This document shows, one piece after another, positions 34,246 to 47,450 of a stretch of DNA of 62,000 bases. A model generated the notes under the pieces. That model saw only the letters and a program-made list of their open reading frames with translations, ran no database searches and had not been told where the DNA came from. The DNA is from Chrysomallon squamiferum. Lineage: Eukaryota > Mollusca > Gastropoda > Neomphalida > Peltospiridae. How positions within the stretch are numbered: the first letter of the stretch is position 1; every line of letters starts with the position of its first letter. The stretch covers positions 1,591,443-1,653,442 of the forward strand of contig CM022672.1 in NCBI GenBank assembly GCA_012295275.1, in the 5' to 3' direction. A program made the translations under genes and the position numbers.

Positions 34246-36866
34246 CAGTAATAATAATAATGTAGTGGTAGTGGATTATGATGATGATGACGACTTTGAT
34301 AATTAATTTGTCTTATAATGTTAATCTTTATTTAACATTAACCCAAATTTTTGGGAATATATTTATGTTTAAGATAACAGGGTTTTAATCATTAAATTTT
34401 TGCAGAAATTTAAAATAAAACGTGTTTTGTGCTCCTCGGTAAAAGGTATTGTTTTTCTTCTACTTACCAGATTACCCATAATTCAAGGCGGCTCTATGGC
34501 GTTTCTAATTCCAATCATGTCGATGATGTCACTGGATCAGTGGAAATGCAGATCTGACAGTGAGGTGTTTTTATAGCTCGTTAAAACAAGCACCTCAGTT
34601 TTTGTCTTCATTCTCCACCAGTCAACTACTGCAAATTTGAATTTTTAAGAATATGGCGAAACTGAGTTTGTGCGATGGCAGTGAATTTTAGTTTCTGAGT
34701 TTCGGTTTGTTAGTTTGAACATACCATAGTATGTGATTAATAGTCAAATGCAGTTGTAATATGATATTATTTATTTATTTATTTATTATTTATTTACTTG
34801 TTTGTTTGTTGTTTGTTTGTTTGTTTTTCATTTAAACTATTTTACGATTATTCTTGTGATTATCTCTGTGTGTTTGTGTGGGTCTAAAACAGTACTAATT
34901 ATTCTTTATATTTTATCTTCAGCTGAACTGGACAGCAACTCCACATTCAGCAAGGACCACCAATGGATGGAAAAGATGAGAGAGGTATAAATTAATATTA
35001 TAATTTAATTGTTTTTTGTGTTTTATTTTTGTTTTGTTGTTTTTTTGTGTTTTATTTTTGTGTTGTTTTTTTTACTCAACAATAAACAATAACTAGTAAA
35101 AACCAATGCTTGCATTAAAACCTGACAGTCGATAGTGACTGCTTCCTTGTTTTATTCTTTTACAGATCCAAGGCAATTTGATGCTGGCCTCTCTCACGCA
35201 GGTATTTCTTGGAGCCACAGGTCTTATCGGGTTTCTTCTCCGATTCATCGGCCCTCTAACCATTGCTCCTACCATATCGTTAATAGGACTCGGCTTAGCG
35301 CCCATAATAATTGACATGTGTGCACTTCACTGGGGTGTTTCCATTATGTAAGTGTTTTAATGTTTAGATTTAGTGTGTTTGAACATTCGTATATATAGAT
35401 ACAAAAAATAAACACATGCATACTGACAAATATATACATATAATTATACGTATTTACGTACAGACACACAGACACAAAGAAGATGTATGCAAAAATAACG
35501 AAAGACAAAGAACGTCGAGCTTTGAGCAACCTTTAACGTTGTCTTTACGGCCGAACGGTAACGTCGAGCGCTTTCGGAGTGCGGCGAATGAGCGTCATGC
35601 GTTCGAGTCTCGCCAGCGGCATCTGACGAGGTTTGTGAGGTCGTGATTGGACTTTGTCCTCCTGCGCCAGTGCGTTCCTGAATATTGTCTATGTGCAGAG
35701 TCTATTCAGTCGTACATACGACAGGGAATATTCAAAATCCTAAACTATATACAAAATACGAAATATATACATATTTAATAGATAATAGATACAGTAATAC
35801 ATACATATATGCACGCATCCATTTTTATACTGAGAGAGAGACTCAGAGAATCAGTAAAAAGTAAAATTAAATGAAATCATCATGATGCACTCTAGAACGA
35901 CTCTACAGCAGAGTCTTCAAGAAACAGCAATAATTCACCAGAAAGCTAACTGATTGTTTTTGTAGGTCTTTACTTCTAGTCGTGATTTCATCGCTGATTC
36001 TCGGAAAGTACAAAATTCCCTTTCCAGTCTGGAACAGGAGAAAGAAATGTCACGTGATACGATATCCTCTTTTCCAGTTAGCGCCTGTGAGTTGTCTGCA
36101 GACAGTTTATTTTATTTTTGTTTAAATTTTATTTATTTATTTATTTATTATAAAATAAATAAACAAACTAAAGATTCTAGGAAAAATGACTGGAAACAAA
36201 CATGATATCTTATCGCAAACTTCAGACCGAGTGATAGACAGTTTTTAAACATTCTTTAAGCGTTTTTTCTTACAATAATATATTTTTTTAAATATTAATT
36301 TAGCAGCTTCACAAATCACTAATGTTATAAACAGACACATACATACACACACACACACACACACGTATATACAATGCAAGAAATATGGTCAAATAAACAA
36401 CGAAATTATTTATAAAAAAACGTTCACGTTCATTTCGCATTCTGAAAGTGTGAATACTTATTTGTATAACTGTTCGGTTTTCAGGTTCTTATATCAATAT
36501 CAGTCACGTGGATATTTTGTTACATCTTAACTGCAACAAACGTGTTTCCTAACAACTCTACAGTTTCTGGATATCAAGCCAGGACAGACATTCGATTGTA
36601 CATTGTCAATGAGGCTCCGACCTTTTACTTTCCTTATCCTTGTGAGGAAATTACTATGTTTTAATAGCGTTTTTCATGGATAAATACCATATTCTGATGG
36701 ATTTTGTTTATATATTTTTATCCTGTTCTCAGGCCATTTTTTTTTTATTCCAAAATCTGAGACATTCACGCTATAAGCATTTCATGATTTTGTTTTTCAT
36801 TATAAAAAGAAAATATGCCTTAAATAGATCAAAGATATTTCTTCTTCTTCTTCTTTTCTTCTTCTT

Positions 36867-36929
<63 letters not shown>

Positions 36930-39393
36930 TTTATTATCTTTTCTATTATTAAGTTTCTTATTGTTGTTGTTGTTGTTGTTATTTTTATTTTCATCATCAG
37001 TTCAGTTTGGAATGCCCACGTTCAGTGCTGCAGGTTATTTTGGGATGCTTATGGCCGTCTTGTCGTCACTCATCGAATCACTCGGGGACTATTTTGCCGC
37101 AGCACGTATCTGTGGCGTTCCGCCACCGCCGCCCCACGCCGTCAATCGAGGCGTGGCTATGGAGGGCCTCGCGAGCGTTCTGTGTGGAATGATGGGTAAT
37201 GGCCATGGGACGACATCGTACTGTGAAAACATTGGGGCGATTGCTGTGACAAAGGTAAAAAATAGTAGACTAGACAGCAAAAGTAAATAACTGTTAATGA
37301 ATAGTTTAACATTTTTGTGTTGTTGTTGTTACTATTATTAGCCGCAGTCTTAATAGAAGCAGCAATATTATAGAATAGTAGTGGTAGTTGTGGTAGCAAC
37401 AGTAGTAGTGGTTGGTATTAGTAGTATTAGTAGTAGTATCCTTTCATCTTGGTTTCGCTTTCACTATTCTTTATTCATATTGATCAAATAAACTGTCTGG
37501 TTTTAACACTTATTGTTTCTATAAAAGCCGTTAACATCAACCGTGTTCCAAGTCCGTTTATGAAAGGTTTGGTGTGTAAAGCGCGTGAAGTCGTGTTTTT
37601 TATTTAATTTTTACATTGTGGACATCGCTGGCATCATCACTTCACATATTTAACTTTGCAGGTAGCGAGCAGGCGGGTGTTCGAGACAGCTGGAATTCTG
37701 ATAGTTCTGTGTGGCGTTATTGGAAAGGTAGGTGCTGTGCTGTCACTGATTCCGGACCCCGTCGTGGGCGGAGTTCAAGCGCTCACAATTGGAATGGTTA
37801 CAGTGATTGGCTTGTCGACGCTAAAATTCGTAGATCTTAATTCGGCAAGAAACTTAACTGTGATGGGAATTGCGATTATCCTGGGAATCTCCGTGCCGCG
37901 ATGGATTCGGAACAACCCGGACGTAATTAACACAGGTAACATTAAATAACGACTATCAGCGAAGACTGCGGTTTCACAAAGTAAAAAATAGCAAGAGTAG
38001 GTCGTGTTTAAATTCTTCTGAGCTGGCAAACGCGTTTTTACTCTGTCGTGTTTGTTTATTTATTTATTTATTTATTATTATTTTTTTTCTTTTAATTGGT
38101 TAATTAATTTATTAATTTAGTTTTACTTTATCAAGGGAGGTAACTACGCTTACTTTGTTTTACTTCCATTATTATCTCCCTTTAAAATAATGACATCAAA
38201 ATAATTTTTAAAACTTACGAAAATAATTTTATTCCTAGAATACAACACAGTTTAATTATTTTTGTCTTTTTAAAATTAAAATTTATGATTATCATGATAC
38301 TTTTAAATTAAAAAATCAGTTTTATTTTTATTTTTTATTGAAAATAGATTTTAAGCATCTGAAATAAAAGATCTTCTTTCTTCTTATTATTATTAATCCT
38401 GTTTGTAGGAAACAGTGAGTTTGACCAAATACTCGTAGTGCTGCTGAAGATGCCTACATTTGTTGGAGGAGCAATTGGCTGTATTCTAGACAATGTCTTA
38501 CCAGGTTCTATACATTATGTTACATTATTAACATTTGCTGTATTCTAGACAATGTCTTACCAGGTTCTATACATTATGTTACATTATTAACATTTGCTGG
38601 ATTCTAGACAATGTCTTACCAGGTTCTATACATTATGTTACATTATTAACATTTGCTGTATTCTAGACAATGTCTTTCCAGGTTTTATAAATTATGTTAC
38701 ATTATTAACCAACGAAGTAACATTTGCTGGATTCTAGACAAAGTCTTACCAGGTTCTATACATTATGTTACATTATTAACATTTGCTGTATTCTAAACAA
38801 TCCTGTTACCACGTTTTATACATTATGTCACATTACTGACATATTAATATAAGCTAGTCATAGAGCACAAATTGGAATGGAAACTAACCCAGTATAACAT
38901 AATAACAAACTGTTTGTTTCATCTAATCATGCTTTACTCTGAACACATTTACATTAAATAAACTAAAAATGTAATTATGGTTTATTCAAGACATCCGATC
39001 ATAAATACTGACAAAATAATAGTAAATATTGTTAATATTGTATGACAGTAACCTATAAATAAACACAGCCATTTTTTTAACAATAAGAAACGTTTTATTT
39101 CAACAGGTAGTGAAGAAGAGAGAGGTCTGAAAGCTTGGAAGATGGACATGACTGGAAACTGCACTCAGGAAAAACAAAACGACATTTCACATTCCGTCTA
39201 TGATTTGCCTCTGGTTACACCTTTCTTTCGTCGTCTTGGCTGCTGTGCACACATTCCAGTGTCACCAACATTTAACAAACAGCCAAGTATTTCCAGCTGT
39301 TTCAGGTGTCACAAACAGCAGAAAGAACACACGGAACTAGTGGACCACGAACATCAACTAAAACCCTTGGAATTGGTGAATAATGCTGTTTGA
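31273..39393 (+). CDS. SLC23 family transporter, copy D (divergent; exon 2 one base short)
   Basis: Exons: 31273-31398, 33923-34079, 34471-34559, 34923-34984, 35166-35347, 35966-36086, 36485-36641, 37001-37254, 37662-37935, 38409-38504 and 39107-39393 (TGA). Intron phases equal those of copy C. The protein (about 601 aa if exon 2 is read in frame) is clearly diverged from A to C, marking an older duplicate. It keeps IESLGDYFAAARICGVPPPP, the NAT signature ENIGAIAVTK and FIGPLTIAPTISLIG. Exon 2 is 157 nt against 158 nt in B and C. The first part reads ITGTLSLP and the later part LIANQICANDMPEVRSRLL, but in different frames, with a stop at CCATTTTGATAG near 33959. This is a one-base loss in a T run, either a real frameshift or a consensus error. 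The exon 10 donor is the first unit of a 59-bp tandem repeat. The C-terminal tail is longer than in A to C. No canonical AATAAA lies close to the stop. Confidence 0.9.
32835..32892. repeat. (GA)n microsatellite, intron 1 of copy D
   Basis: About 58 bp of GA, continuing as looser GA-rich sequence to about 32950. Confidence 0.95.
33866..33916. repeat. (TTATA)n tract before exon 2 of copy D
   Basis: About ten ATATT pentamers ending six bases before the exon 2 acceptor TTTGCAG. The polypyrimidine tract is therefore poor. Confidence 0.9.
34144..34262. repeat. (AAT)n tract, intron 2 of copy D
   Basis: AAT triplets in two blocks separated by a short unique piece. Confidence 0.9.
35541..35722 (+). 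mobile_element. tRNA-derived SINE with A and B boxes
   Basis: Starts GTCTTTACGGCCGAACGGTA, resembling the 5' end and A box of a Leu/Ser-type tRNA. A B box GCGTTCGAGTCTC lies at 35599-35611, then a unique tail reading GTGAGGTCGTGATTGGAC and TATGTGCAGAGTCTATTC. The tail is shared with the minus-strand copies at 12333-12475 and 18920-19064. It sits in intron 5 of SLC23 copy D. A specific family name is not assigned. Confidence 0.75.
36840..36928. repeat. (TTC)n(TTA)n tract, intron 7 of copy D
   Basis: Compound TTC/TTA tract followed by (TTG)n, lying about 70 bp before the exon 8 acceptor. Confidence 0.9.
38479..38846 (+). repeat. 59-bp minisatellite containing exon 10 end and donor, copy D
   Basis: Six units of about 59 bp (one carries an extra 12 bp). 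The first contains the last 26 coding bases of exon 10 (CTGTATTCTAGACAATG..) and its donor CCAG|GTTCTA. Later units repeat both the coding sequence and the donor with few changes. Confidence 0.9.
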
Positions 39394-40674
39394 AAGAATT
39401 TCAAGAAATATGTGTAAATTTAATATAAATTCTATTTTCACCATATTGTTATGATAAATGTTGAAGGCTCATTTTCTGTATCAGAATTATGCTCAAACAA
39501 GACACTTAGAGCATGTGATTTGATTCGTGATGATACTTTAATGTGCATTTCCAACAGTTTCAGATGTCAAAACCAAAGAAATAGAGGTCCATGAACATGA
39601 ACTAAAACCTCAGTTAATAACTCTGTTTATATAAAATATGTGTAAATTTAATATATATATTTTCATAATTGTAATTGTATAAGCTCTTTCTCTGTATCAG
39701 AATTATGCTCAGACAAGAATCACAAATATAACTGATACATAGATCATTCTGTATGATTACCAATCACATCTTAGTGCATAAAATATAAACTATAAACATA
39801 GTCTGATAACACTGTCTTAATTACATAGAACAGTTTATCGATTAAATTATACAAGAATGAAATGAACTGAACTTCTTCATCTCAGTAACACATGAATAAA
39901 TATTTGTTATAAAATTTAAGCGAAGAATTTTAACATCATTAAGTTGGATAAAGAAAATGAAGTTTTATGTATATCTGAATAAATGAATGAATACATGTTG
40001 TTTGGTTATTTTTGGTGGTTTGTTTTGTACAGAAAATCCACTGTACTCAGTCTGCAGGCTTTTCACATCAAGGGACATTTTGTATTCTTATTCCCATGAA
40101 CAGAACACAAACAGGTTGTGGATAAACATGACAAGAAAAACATGCAGGAATAGGGCATGGGCTGAAAAAGGAAAACAGCCTAACTCAGATGCAAGGATGA
40201 TCAATACTTTACCTTGCAAACCACAGAATCCACCTTCTTGTAAAAATGTATGAGATAATTTTAATGTGAAGACTCATATAATCATCATTATCAGAAAAAG
40301 AATAAAAAATATCCTAAATTTATTTATTTATATCAATTCCTAATTTAAATACAAATCTTAACAGGTTGTAAGGATTATGAGTGAAATGATCTTGACAAAA
40401 AAACTGACTACATTGAAAACATCACAATCAATTTAAATTGTAATAATTTAACTAACATTTTTTTTTTTTTTTAAATGGAAGAATTTCTTTTAACATTTCC
40501 TGAGACCAATATGGAAACTTACTTCCACTGACATTATGCGGTCAAATTTGTTTTAAAATAAATAAATTTATTTCATCAGAAAAACAAAATATGAAATTAA
40601 AAGAAAAGAAGGATAATTACATTTTTATATTAAAACACTGTTTAATATGACAGTTGCTCATTAATGCAGTGCTG
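39394..40674. other. D to SDR intergenic region
   Basis: Apart from a decayed copy of the copy D 3' end, nothing coding was recognised. The plus-strand frame at 39987-40253 has no family resemblance and is not supported. Confidence 0.5.
39541..39725 (+). pseudogene. Decayed duplicate of SLC23 copy D exon 11 tail and 3' UTR
   Basis: Aligns with 39285-39510. Matching phrases include TTTCAGATGTCAAAAC against TTTCAGGTGTCACAAAC, CATGAACATGAACTAAAACC against CACGAACATCAACTAAAACC, AATATGTGTAAATTTAATAT, and CTGTATCAGAATTATGCTCA. Small deletions break the frame. It is a local tandem duplication that includes untranslated sequence. Confidence 0.75.
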
Positions 40675-40680
40675 TTTATT
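40675..40680 (-). terminator. Putative poly(A) signal of the SDR gene
   Basis: AATAAA on the minus strand, about 100 nt after the SDR stop codon. Confidence 0.4.
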
Positions 40681-40781
40681 TTGATCAGAATGCTGAAAGT
40701 GTCAGTATGTTTGAGTATCAAGTGCAGTATGGTAACTTGTCAGAAGTGCAGTGTGTCTATGACTCTGTTCACATTCTGTGG

Positions 40782-41800
40782 TCAAGTCACAAGTCCAGTG
40801 TACTGTTCACTGATCTCCCAGAGTTTCTTTGCCAAACCCTCGTCCTTGGACGAACGGCTAGCACTGCCGTCTGCTTCTTTACAGTTAGCAAAGTATTTGC
40901 CTGAGACAGCCTCAACCTCCTCGCTTACAGCACAGTGGATGGAGGTCTGGGCACCCTCCTCAGCACTCTTATAAAAAATTTAAAAAAATAGATTTTTATT
41001 GTTTTAATTGCTAGGTTTTTTTTGTAACTGTCATGTATGGATGACATCTTAAACAGATAAAATAATAAAACTAAATAACAACAGCAATATGAACAGCAGC
41101 AGTAACAACAACAACAGCAACAAAACTAATAATAGTAACTGTAATAATAATAATAATAATGAGACACTTTAGACAAGCCTCTTCAGTGAAATCAGAGATT
41201 TTATGACAGAAGAAATGGATTTGGACACATCTCTAAACTATTGGAAAACTTTAGAGACTTTATTTAAAAAATGCCAACAAAGTATAATGTTATAATAAGT
41301 GAAGTGAACAATCATAAAGGTCCATTTTGACATGCAACAGCTATTTCTGTCATACACACTTCATAATATCAGTATCACACACGTATATGTTAAAAACAGG
41401 CTTATTTGCAGCATCTTACCATAGAAAACAAAGTTATAATCCAAGTGAGAATTAGTGGTAAATGCTGGAAAAGCTGTGTCCTTGATGTGCCAGGATGTAT
41501 ACAGTTAGCAGTCACACCTGTAATTTAAAATACAGGTAACAGTCTAGGTATAACATGTTTAGCAATTTTTGTAGTTTTAAAAAAGACACGATTGGGCATA
41601 CAACTAACTTAAGATAGAGAAAGGAACAGAGAGAAAGCAGAGAAGACATAAACATTACAGCATAATATTATTAAAAACAGCTCAAATAAATGATTAATAG
41701 GTCAAAATAATTATGAATAAGTCAAATGTCGATTAAATAAAAGAATTTAATTAAATATTTTCCTTTATAAATATAGGTAAATAATATGTCTGAACATGTA

Positions 41801-41841
<41 letters not shown>

Positions 41842-42228
41842 ATATATATAAATTACCTGTTCCTTCAAGTTTTCTTGCCAACTCCTTTGTAAAGAGAATA
41901 TTGGCAAGTTTGGTATTTTGGTATTGTCTGTTCTTAGAAAATGATTTTTCTGCACGCAGATTGTCAAATTCTATCTTCCCCATTTTGTGTGCCAGTGATG
42001 AAAGAACAATAATCCTACTAGGTGCTGATTTTTTCAGTAAGTCTGAAATTATGAAAAAAACATAATAATAAAACTTAAAACCAAGAGTGAAAAATAATTA
42101 ATGAATGTAAGTGGAAAACAAGAGGCCAGAAGAGATGAAGAATGTCTGTTAGTATATGCGTTTTGAGTGTGTGGGTGTGTGTGTGTGTGTGTGTGTGCAT
42201 GTTGTGCTTCTGAATACATCTTTTATGC

Positions 42229-42266
<38 letters not shown>

Positions 42267-42780
42267 ATGTGTGTTTGTGTGTGTGCATGTTGTGCCTCTG
42301 AATACGTTTTATGTAGGTGTGTATGTGTGTGTGTGTGTGCATACATGTGTGTTTTGTGTTCATGTAAGTATGTGTTGTGTGCATGTGTTTACTGTCTGTG
42401 GGTGTATGTAAGCAGTGCCTGTGTATATGTGTGTATGTGTGTGTTTATTTGTGTGTGTTTTAGTATCACATCATAGATTAAATGCTACTTTGAAAAACAA
42501 TATACATACAGAGTAAAAGGTATGCTAAAATTTAATACAAATTCATTAAACTCTTTCTTAATTATTCAGTATTAAACAACTCAGAAATCAGACAGAGGTG
42601 AAAAATAAGTTAAAATTGAAAAAGAAAAAGAAATGAGATGTTACCTAGTAACAGGTTGGTCAGAAGAAATGGACCAAAGTGATTTGAAGCATACATAAAT
42701 TCTAAACCTTCATCTGTGATTGTCCTGTCCATACCTATAATAACAAAAACAATAACAATAACAATAACAATAACAATAAA

Positions 42781-42827
<47 letters not shown>

Positions 42828-44128
42828 TAATAATAATGATAATAATAATAAATATAATAATCATCGTAATAATATACATTAATAACACTAACAGCAACAA
42901 TACTGTTATCAGTGTGAAAAGTAATACAATAATAATAATAATAAATATAATAATCATAATAATAATATACATTAATAATACTACCAGTCATGTTTATCTG
43001 TGTTTGTATTTATCTCTTTTCTGTATATATATATATATATATAAATACAAACACACACAAAATGATTCATATACAGAGACACACATACAAATGTGTATAT
43101 TTGAAAGAGTGCCTGTGTGTGTGTGTGTGTGTGTGTGTGAGTGTGTCTAAATAATAACACAGATAAAAAAGTAATAATAAATACACCACCTAAAACACCA
43201 GCATTATTAACCAGAATATCAAGTCTCTCTTCTTCATTTATAACTTCATCAGCAAATTTCCTCACAGACTTCAACGAGCTCAAGTCTAGATGTTTAACAA
43301 CAACATTTTTATTTCCTGTCTCAGCCTTTATTTTCTCACTGGCTTCCATCGCCTTCTCCATGTTGCGACAGGCTAGAATCACTCTTGCATTGCGCTTTGC
43401 TAAATCCAGTGCTGTGAAGAAGCCTATACCTTTAAAATAAATATTAAATATTAAACAAAAAAAACACAAAAACAAACAAACAACTAATCTATTAAACAGT
43501 AATAATCAATATAAATTGTGTTATCTACAGATCACAGTTCAAAAATGTTTTGTTTTTTTTGACTGATTTACACTGGTATGTGATGATTAAATTCTGAAGC
43601 TCATCCTGAAATATTCATTTTAAAATCTTCATATTACTAGCAGCTAATCTCCAGATAGCATTTATGCATTTTAACATGGATACTGGTGAGAAAGAGATGA
43701 AGAGAGAGAGAAAGAGAGAGAGGGGGTGGAAAATGCACTAATAATAATGCATACATAAACTACATACTGACTGCCTGAATGTCTAATGAGCTACACATTA
43801 TTAACAAAAACAACATATGAAAGATATGTGATTGCAAAAATATTAATCACTTCAATGTAACCATTTTGTTAATATTTGAAATTTTTAACTCTTTGGATTC
43901 ATAGAAAACAATGAAGAGAAATACATCCCTTTAACTAAACAGATCATTATTTACAAGATAAAGATGTAAATGATGTAATATACACTCACCTGAATTGGCG
44001 CCTGTCACAACTGCAGTTTTTCCTGTCAAATCTGTTTTGCATGTGCATCTCGCTATGCCCATCTTTGAAAAAATAACAGCAGCAACTGCAACAGCTAATA
44101 CAGCCAATGCAAACCAGATATACAGCAT
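40782..44128 (-). CDS. RDH11-14-like short-chain dehydrogenase
   Basis: Six minus-strand exons: 44128-43990, 43429-43190, 42734-42645, 42042-41857, 41517-41420 and 40967-40782 (TGA). They join in frame to a conceptual 312-aa protein, the usual length for retinol dehydrogenase 11-14 proteins. An N-terminal hydrophobic anchor ([20 protein letters not shown]) suggests ER or other membrane attachment. The Rossmann motif TGANSGIG spans exons 1 and 2. ILACRN marks the cofactor-specificity region, NNAGVLG follows, then IVLSSLAH (catalytic Ser), the YQNTK active site and HPGTSRTQL. The C-terminal [14 protein letters not shown] and SGKYF match the family. NADP(H)-dependent retinal or carbonyl reduction is the family role; the substrate is not predictable here. 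The exon 5/6 join is two to three residues shorter than vertebrate relatives, so that boundary is the least certain. An acceptor-like TTCACAG upstream of the ATG implies a separate 5' UTR exon. Confidence 0.9.
42172..42460. repeat. GT-rich array in SDR intron 3
   Basis: Three GT blocks separated by near-duplicate spacers (GCATGTTGTGCTTCTGAATAC and GCATGTTGTGCCTCTGAATAC), so the block was itself locally duplicated. Confidence 0.85.
42774..42965. repeat. (AAT)n array in SDR intron 2
   Basis: (AACAAT)n passing into (AAT)n. The phrase AATATAATAATCATAATAATATACATTAATAA recurs about 105 bp apart, indicating a local duplication. Confidence 0.85.
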
Positions 44129-45109
44129 AGCGTTGAGAGATGTGACTGTGAATTATGAAAATGTTACATTTATAATCTACAGTATAAATTATATGCACAT
44201 GTAAAATTTTACAGGATTATTTTATCACCACCACCATCATAATGATCATTTTTATCATTTTAATTTATTATTTAATAAATTATATTTAAGATCTAATAGA
44301 AAATTATAATGAAATAATTAGTTATATAATACTGATCATAATGGATGATGCCAAGGGTATAATGTTAATTAAAAGTTTATGTCCTGTCAACGTAAATGAT
44401 CTAAATGGATTGAGCCTTAAAGCGGCCGAAGTAACAACAGACGACCCAATTTGAGCTTTCTTATGCTGCCTGTGAAACGAAAAAGCCAATGACATTAATA
44501 CGTTTCGTTAGAAAAAACCCCAAATACAAATGGTAAGTGCACGAAGTATACAGATACTGTTGCCTTCTGCTTAAATTTCTTACTTTGTTAATATTTACAA
44601 TCAGAAAGCGAGATCAAAGTTCACAATCGTACGATGGTTACGTTCCACCACCTTCCGTGTTTTGTTTTCGTCCATTTTTCAAAGCGGCATCGGTCACGCC
44701 GAGACGAAAACTAACGTTTGAAACGTTTCATAATGTATTTAACACTGTTTTTATTTTGTATTGTTTGTTTAAACGTCTGTAGAACCATATGCATGTTCCA
44801 TCAGCTCTGTATTTCCTTTTGATTATGTTTCTTTAAGATAGTTTTCATTTATTTAATTAATCAACACAAGCAGATCAATTTAAAACAACCAGAACAACCG
44901 CCTTCACCAGTATCTTTTCTTCCAAACACTTTCCCTTTATAACAATGATGACGGGCCTTTTATAAAGTGACCGAAAGAATGAGCGAGACAGACAGACAGA
45001 TAGAGAAAGAGACAGTTAGTGCACAGGTAATTTTAGATAGAGAAAGCACAATCAAATAGAATTCAACAAAGTGTTGACACTGATGATTCCAATGGGTTTA
45101 TTATGTTAC

Positions 45110-45235
45110 CTGCGTCAGCTTGTTACTGATCCCTATCTTTTTTCACCCCGATTCTGTCGTCGTCATATTTACCTTGTCTGGTCTGTTGACGCTGCTGATG
45201 TTGAGGTCTGGTAACAGATTAGAATTTAGAAGATC
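45110..45235 (-). other. Candidate 5' UTR exon or promoter-proximal segment of the SDR gene
   Basis: On the minus strand, two good donor-like sites occur in balanced-composition DNA: CAGACAAG|GTAAAT (exon end 45173) and GACGCAG|GTAACA (exon end 45110). Either could splice to the TTCACAG acceptor just before the SDR start codon. Inference from splice signals only. Confidence 0.25.
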
Positions 45236-46364
45236 ACCTGACAAGGAAGGTAAACAAATAACAGCTTGCAAATGATTGTATCAAATTGTTTTCTCTTGTT
45301 TTAATATTTAATACTGCTGTTACAGTTATTATCATATTTTATCTATTTATTTTCTTTTATGACATTTCATGAGTAATAATACTTTTTTGAATCTTAAACT
45401 GTCAGGACTTTATGTTTTATTTTTGTATATTATTATCATCATCATCATCATCATTATTATTATTATATTTTTCTGAGTTCTTTCTCTTTTTCTATGATCT
45501 TTTCAACCTTTTATTTTCTGTTTTTCTCTTTGTCTGTCTTCCTGTTTGAAGTAGGTAATACTTTCTGTATATACCTTAACTATTTCACTGTATTATTATA
45601 AGGTTACTAAAGCATTACTTTACAGGTATAGAACATCAGCTTCCTGCCGAGCAATTTTAAACAAGTGTTTATAACGAGGTGAACATCAGATTACTGGATA
45701 AGAAAAAGCTTTGACATTTCCTTGCATTAAAAGACAAATATAAATTCTGTTCAGGTTATTATACACTTCACATTATAGAATATACCTATTATGAAATATA
45801 CACACACAAATGTATTTTTGGGAGTAACAATGGATGTAAACGAGAGATGAAGAATGACCTCCACCCACCTGTACAGGTAATGATTTGTGCTGAATGTCAG
45901 CGACAGAGCGAAGGCTTTGGGTTGACGGGTCACTGGATCAAGCCTGTGTGACTCTATCCTTTTCAATATTTCCCGTTCTAACATTCACTGTTTCATCTTG
46001 GGATAAGCGTGTGAAAAGATTCCTTGATGTTAATTGACAATAATCGTTCATATAGGAATTGCGTTTGACATATAATAATCTTTATATTAAAATATGTGAG
46101 TGTGGTGCTAAAGTCATTCACCTGTTTTATCTTTCGGTTCGTATCATGCGATAGTTTCACGAAATTTTCTGTTTATCCAATGCAACCAAAATACTGAGAT
46201 ATTCGAACAATCCAACTTAACAACACAAAGATATATATATATATATATATATTGTATATATTTTTTTATTTAGTGTATCCTATAAAAACTAATAATAATT
46301 ATAATGCGATGATGATTACGATGATGAGATGATAATGGTGATGATGATGACCTCTCTCCTACTC

Positions 46365-46370
<6 letters not shown>

Positions 46371-46447
<77 letters not shown>
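46371..46447. repeat. (CT)n microsatellite
   Basis: About 77 bp of pure CT. Confidence 0.95.
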
Positions 46448-46451
<4 letters not shown>

Positions 46452-47021
46452 TATTTGTCCCTATTTTTTTTCTCATTTACTTACGACAAGAATGAATTAA
46501 TGTCTTATAACAAATCTAGAACCATTACTTCAATCGATGGGAAAAAAAGCAGATTTGCGTATCATAACAATTTGCCTGACTATAATTCGATTTAACACAG
46601 GGGCCTTTTACATTAGCTTAACGTTTTGTAATTTGTGAAAAGAAAAGCCCCAAAACAATAAACATTAGATGATTGATGATTAAGAAAGAAACAATATGTA
46701 AAAAGAAATAGATGAAAAGAAAAGGCTGATAGAAAAAAAAGAAAAAGAGTCAGTATGAAACACAGTTTTACATATATATATAAATTCATAGTTAAAGCGA
46801 CAAATGGAAGGATGGATGGATGTATTTATCCTTTGTTCACAATAAAGGAGGAACAGAGCTATATACAGATAGACAGATAGATAGATAGATAGATAGATAG
46901 TACGATCTGTGATTTTGGAGAGGGAGGATTATGCAATATAACAAATATTATACTTGTTACTATCTTCGATTTTTTTTTTCTATGTTGTTGTTCTTCGTTT
47001 ATTTTGGTGTTTCTTTTTTTT

Positions 47022-47076
<55 letters not shown>

Positions 47077-47415
47077 TTTTTTTTATTTATATTATTATTT
47101 TTTTTTTCATTTACCTTATTTTTTTTTTTTTCGTGAATAGAAATCCGATATGAAAATGAAGATAACTAAATAAGGTAATAAAATAATAAAAAAAAGCATT
47201 TCGGTGAATAAACTTGTCTGTATTAAACGCTAACTGATGGAATGATTGTTCAAGATCTCAAACTCAGATTACTGTCAAGTGTGTGATGTATAAATTATAT
47301 GTTCGTGGTAAGAAAAACATCACAGACCGTCATTTTGCAAGACCTTGGATCTATTTCTTATTCTAGTCAAAGATCTTGACTGGTGTATCATAGATGTTTT
47401 TTGCAGGCTATCCGC

Positions 47416-47450
<35 letters not shown>

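Noticed and set aside
35541-35615. A genuine tRNA gene
   Set aside because: It has A- and B-box-like motifs but no convincing acceptor stem and continues into a repeated tail, so it is a SINE head.
36676-37290. 204-aa frame fusing poly-Phe/Leu to SLC23 exon 8
   Set aside because: The upstream part is intron 7 of copy D with a (TTC)n(TTA)n tract; the exon begins at 37001 after TCATCATCAG.
40654-40974. Plus-strand 106-aa frame
   Set aside because: It is the antisense shadow of the last SDR exon on the minus strand.
45751-45984. 77-aa minus-strand frame beginning MLEREILKRIESHRLD
   Set aside because: No recognisable family, no splice signals in frame, single occurrence; not supported as a gene.
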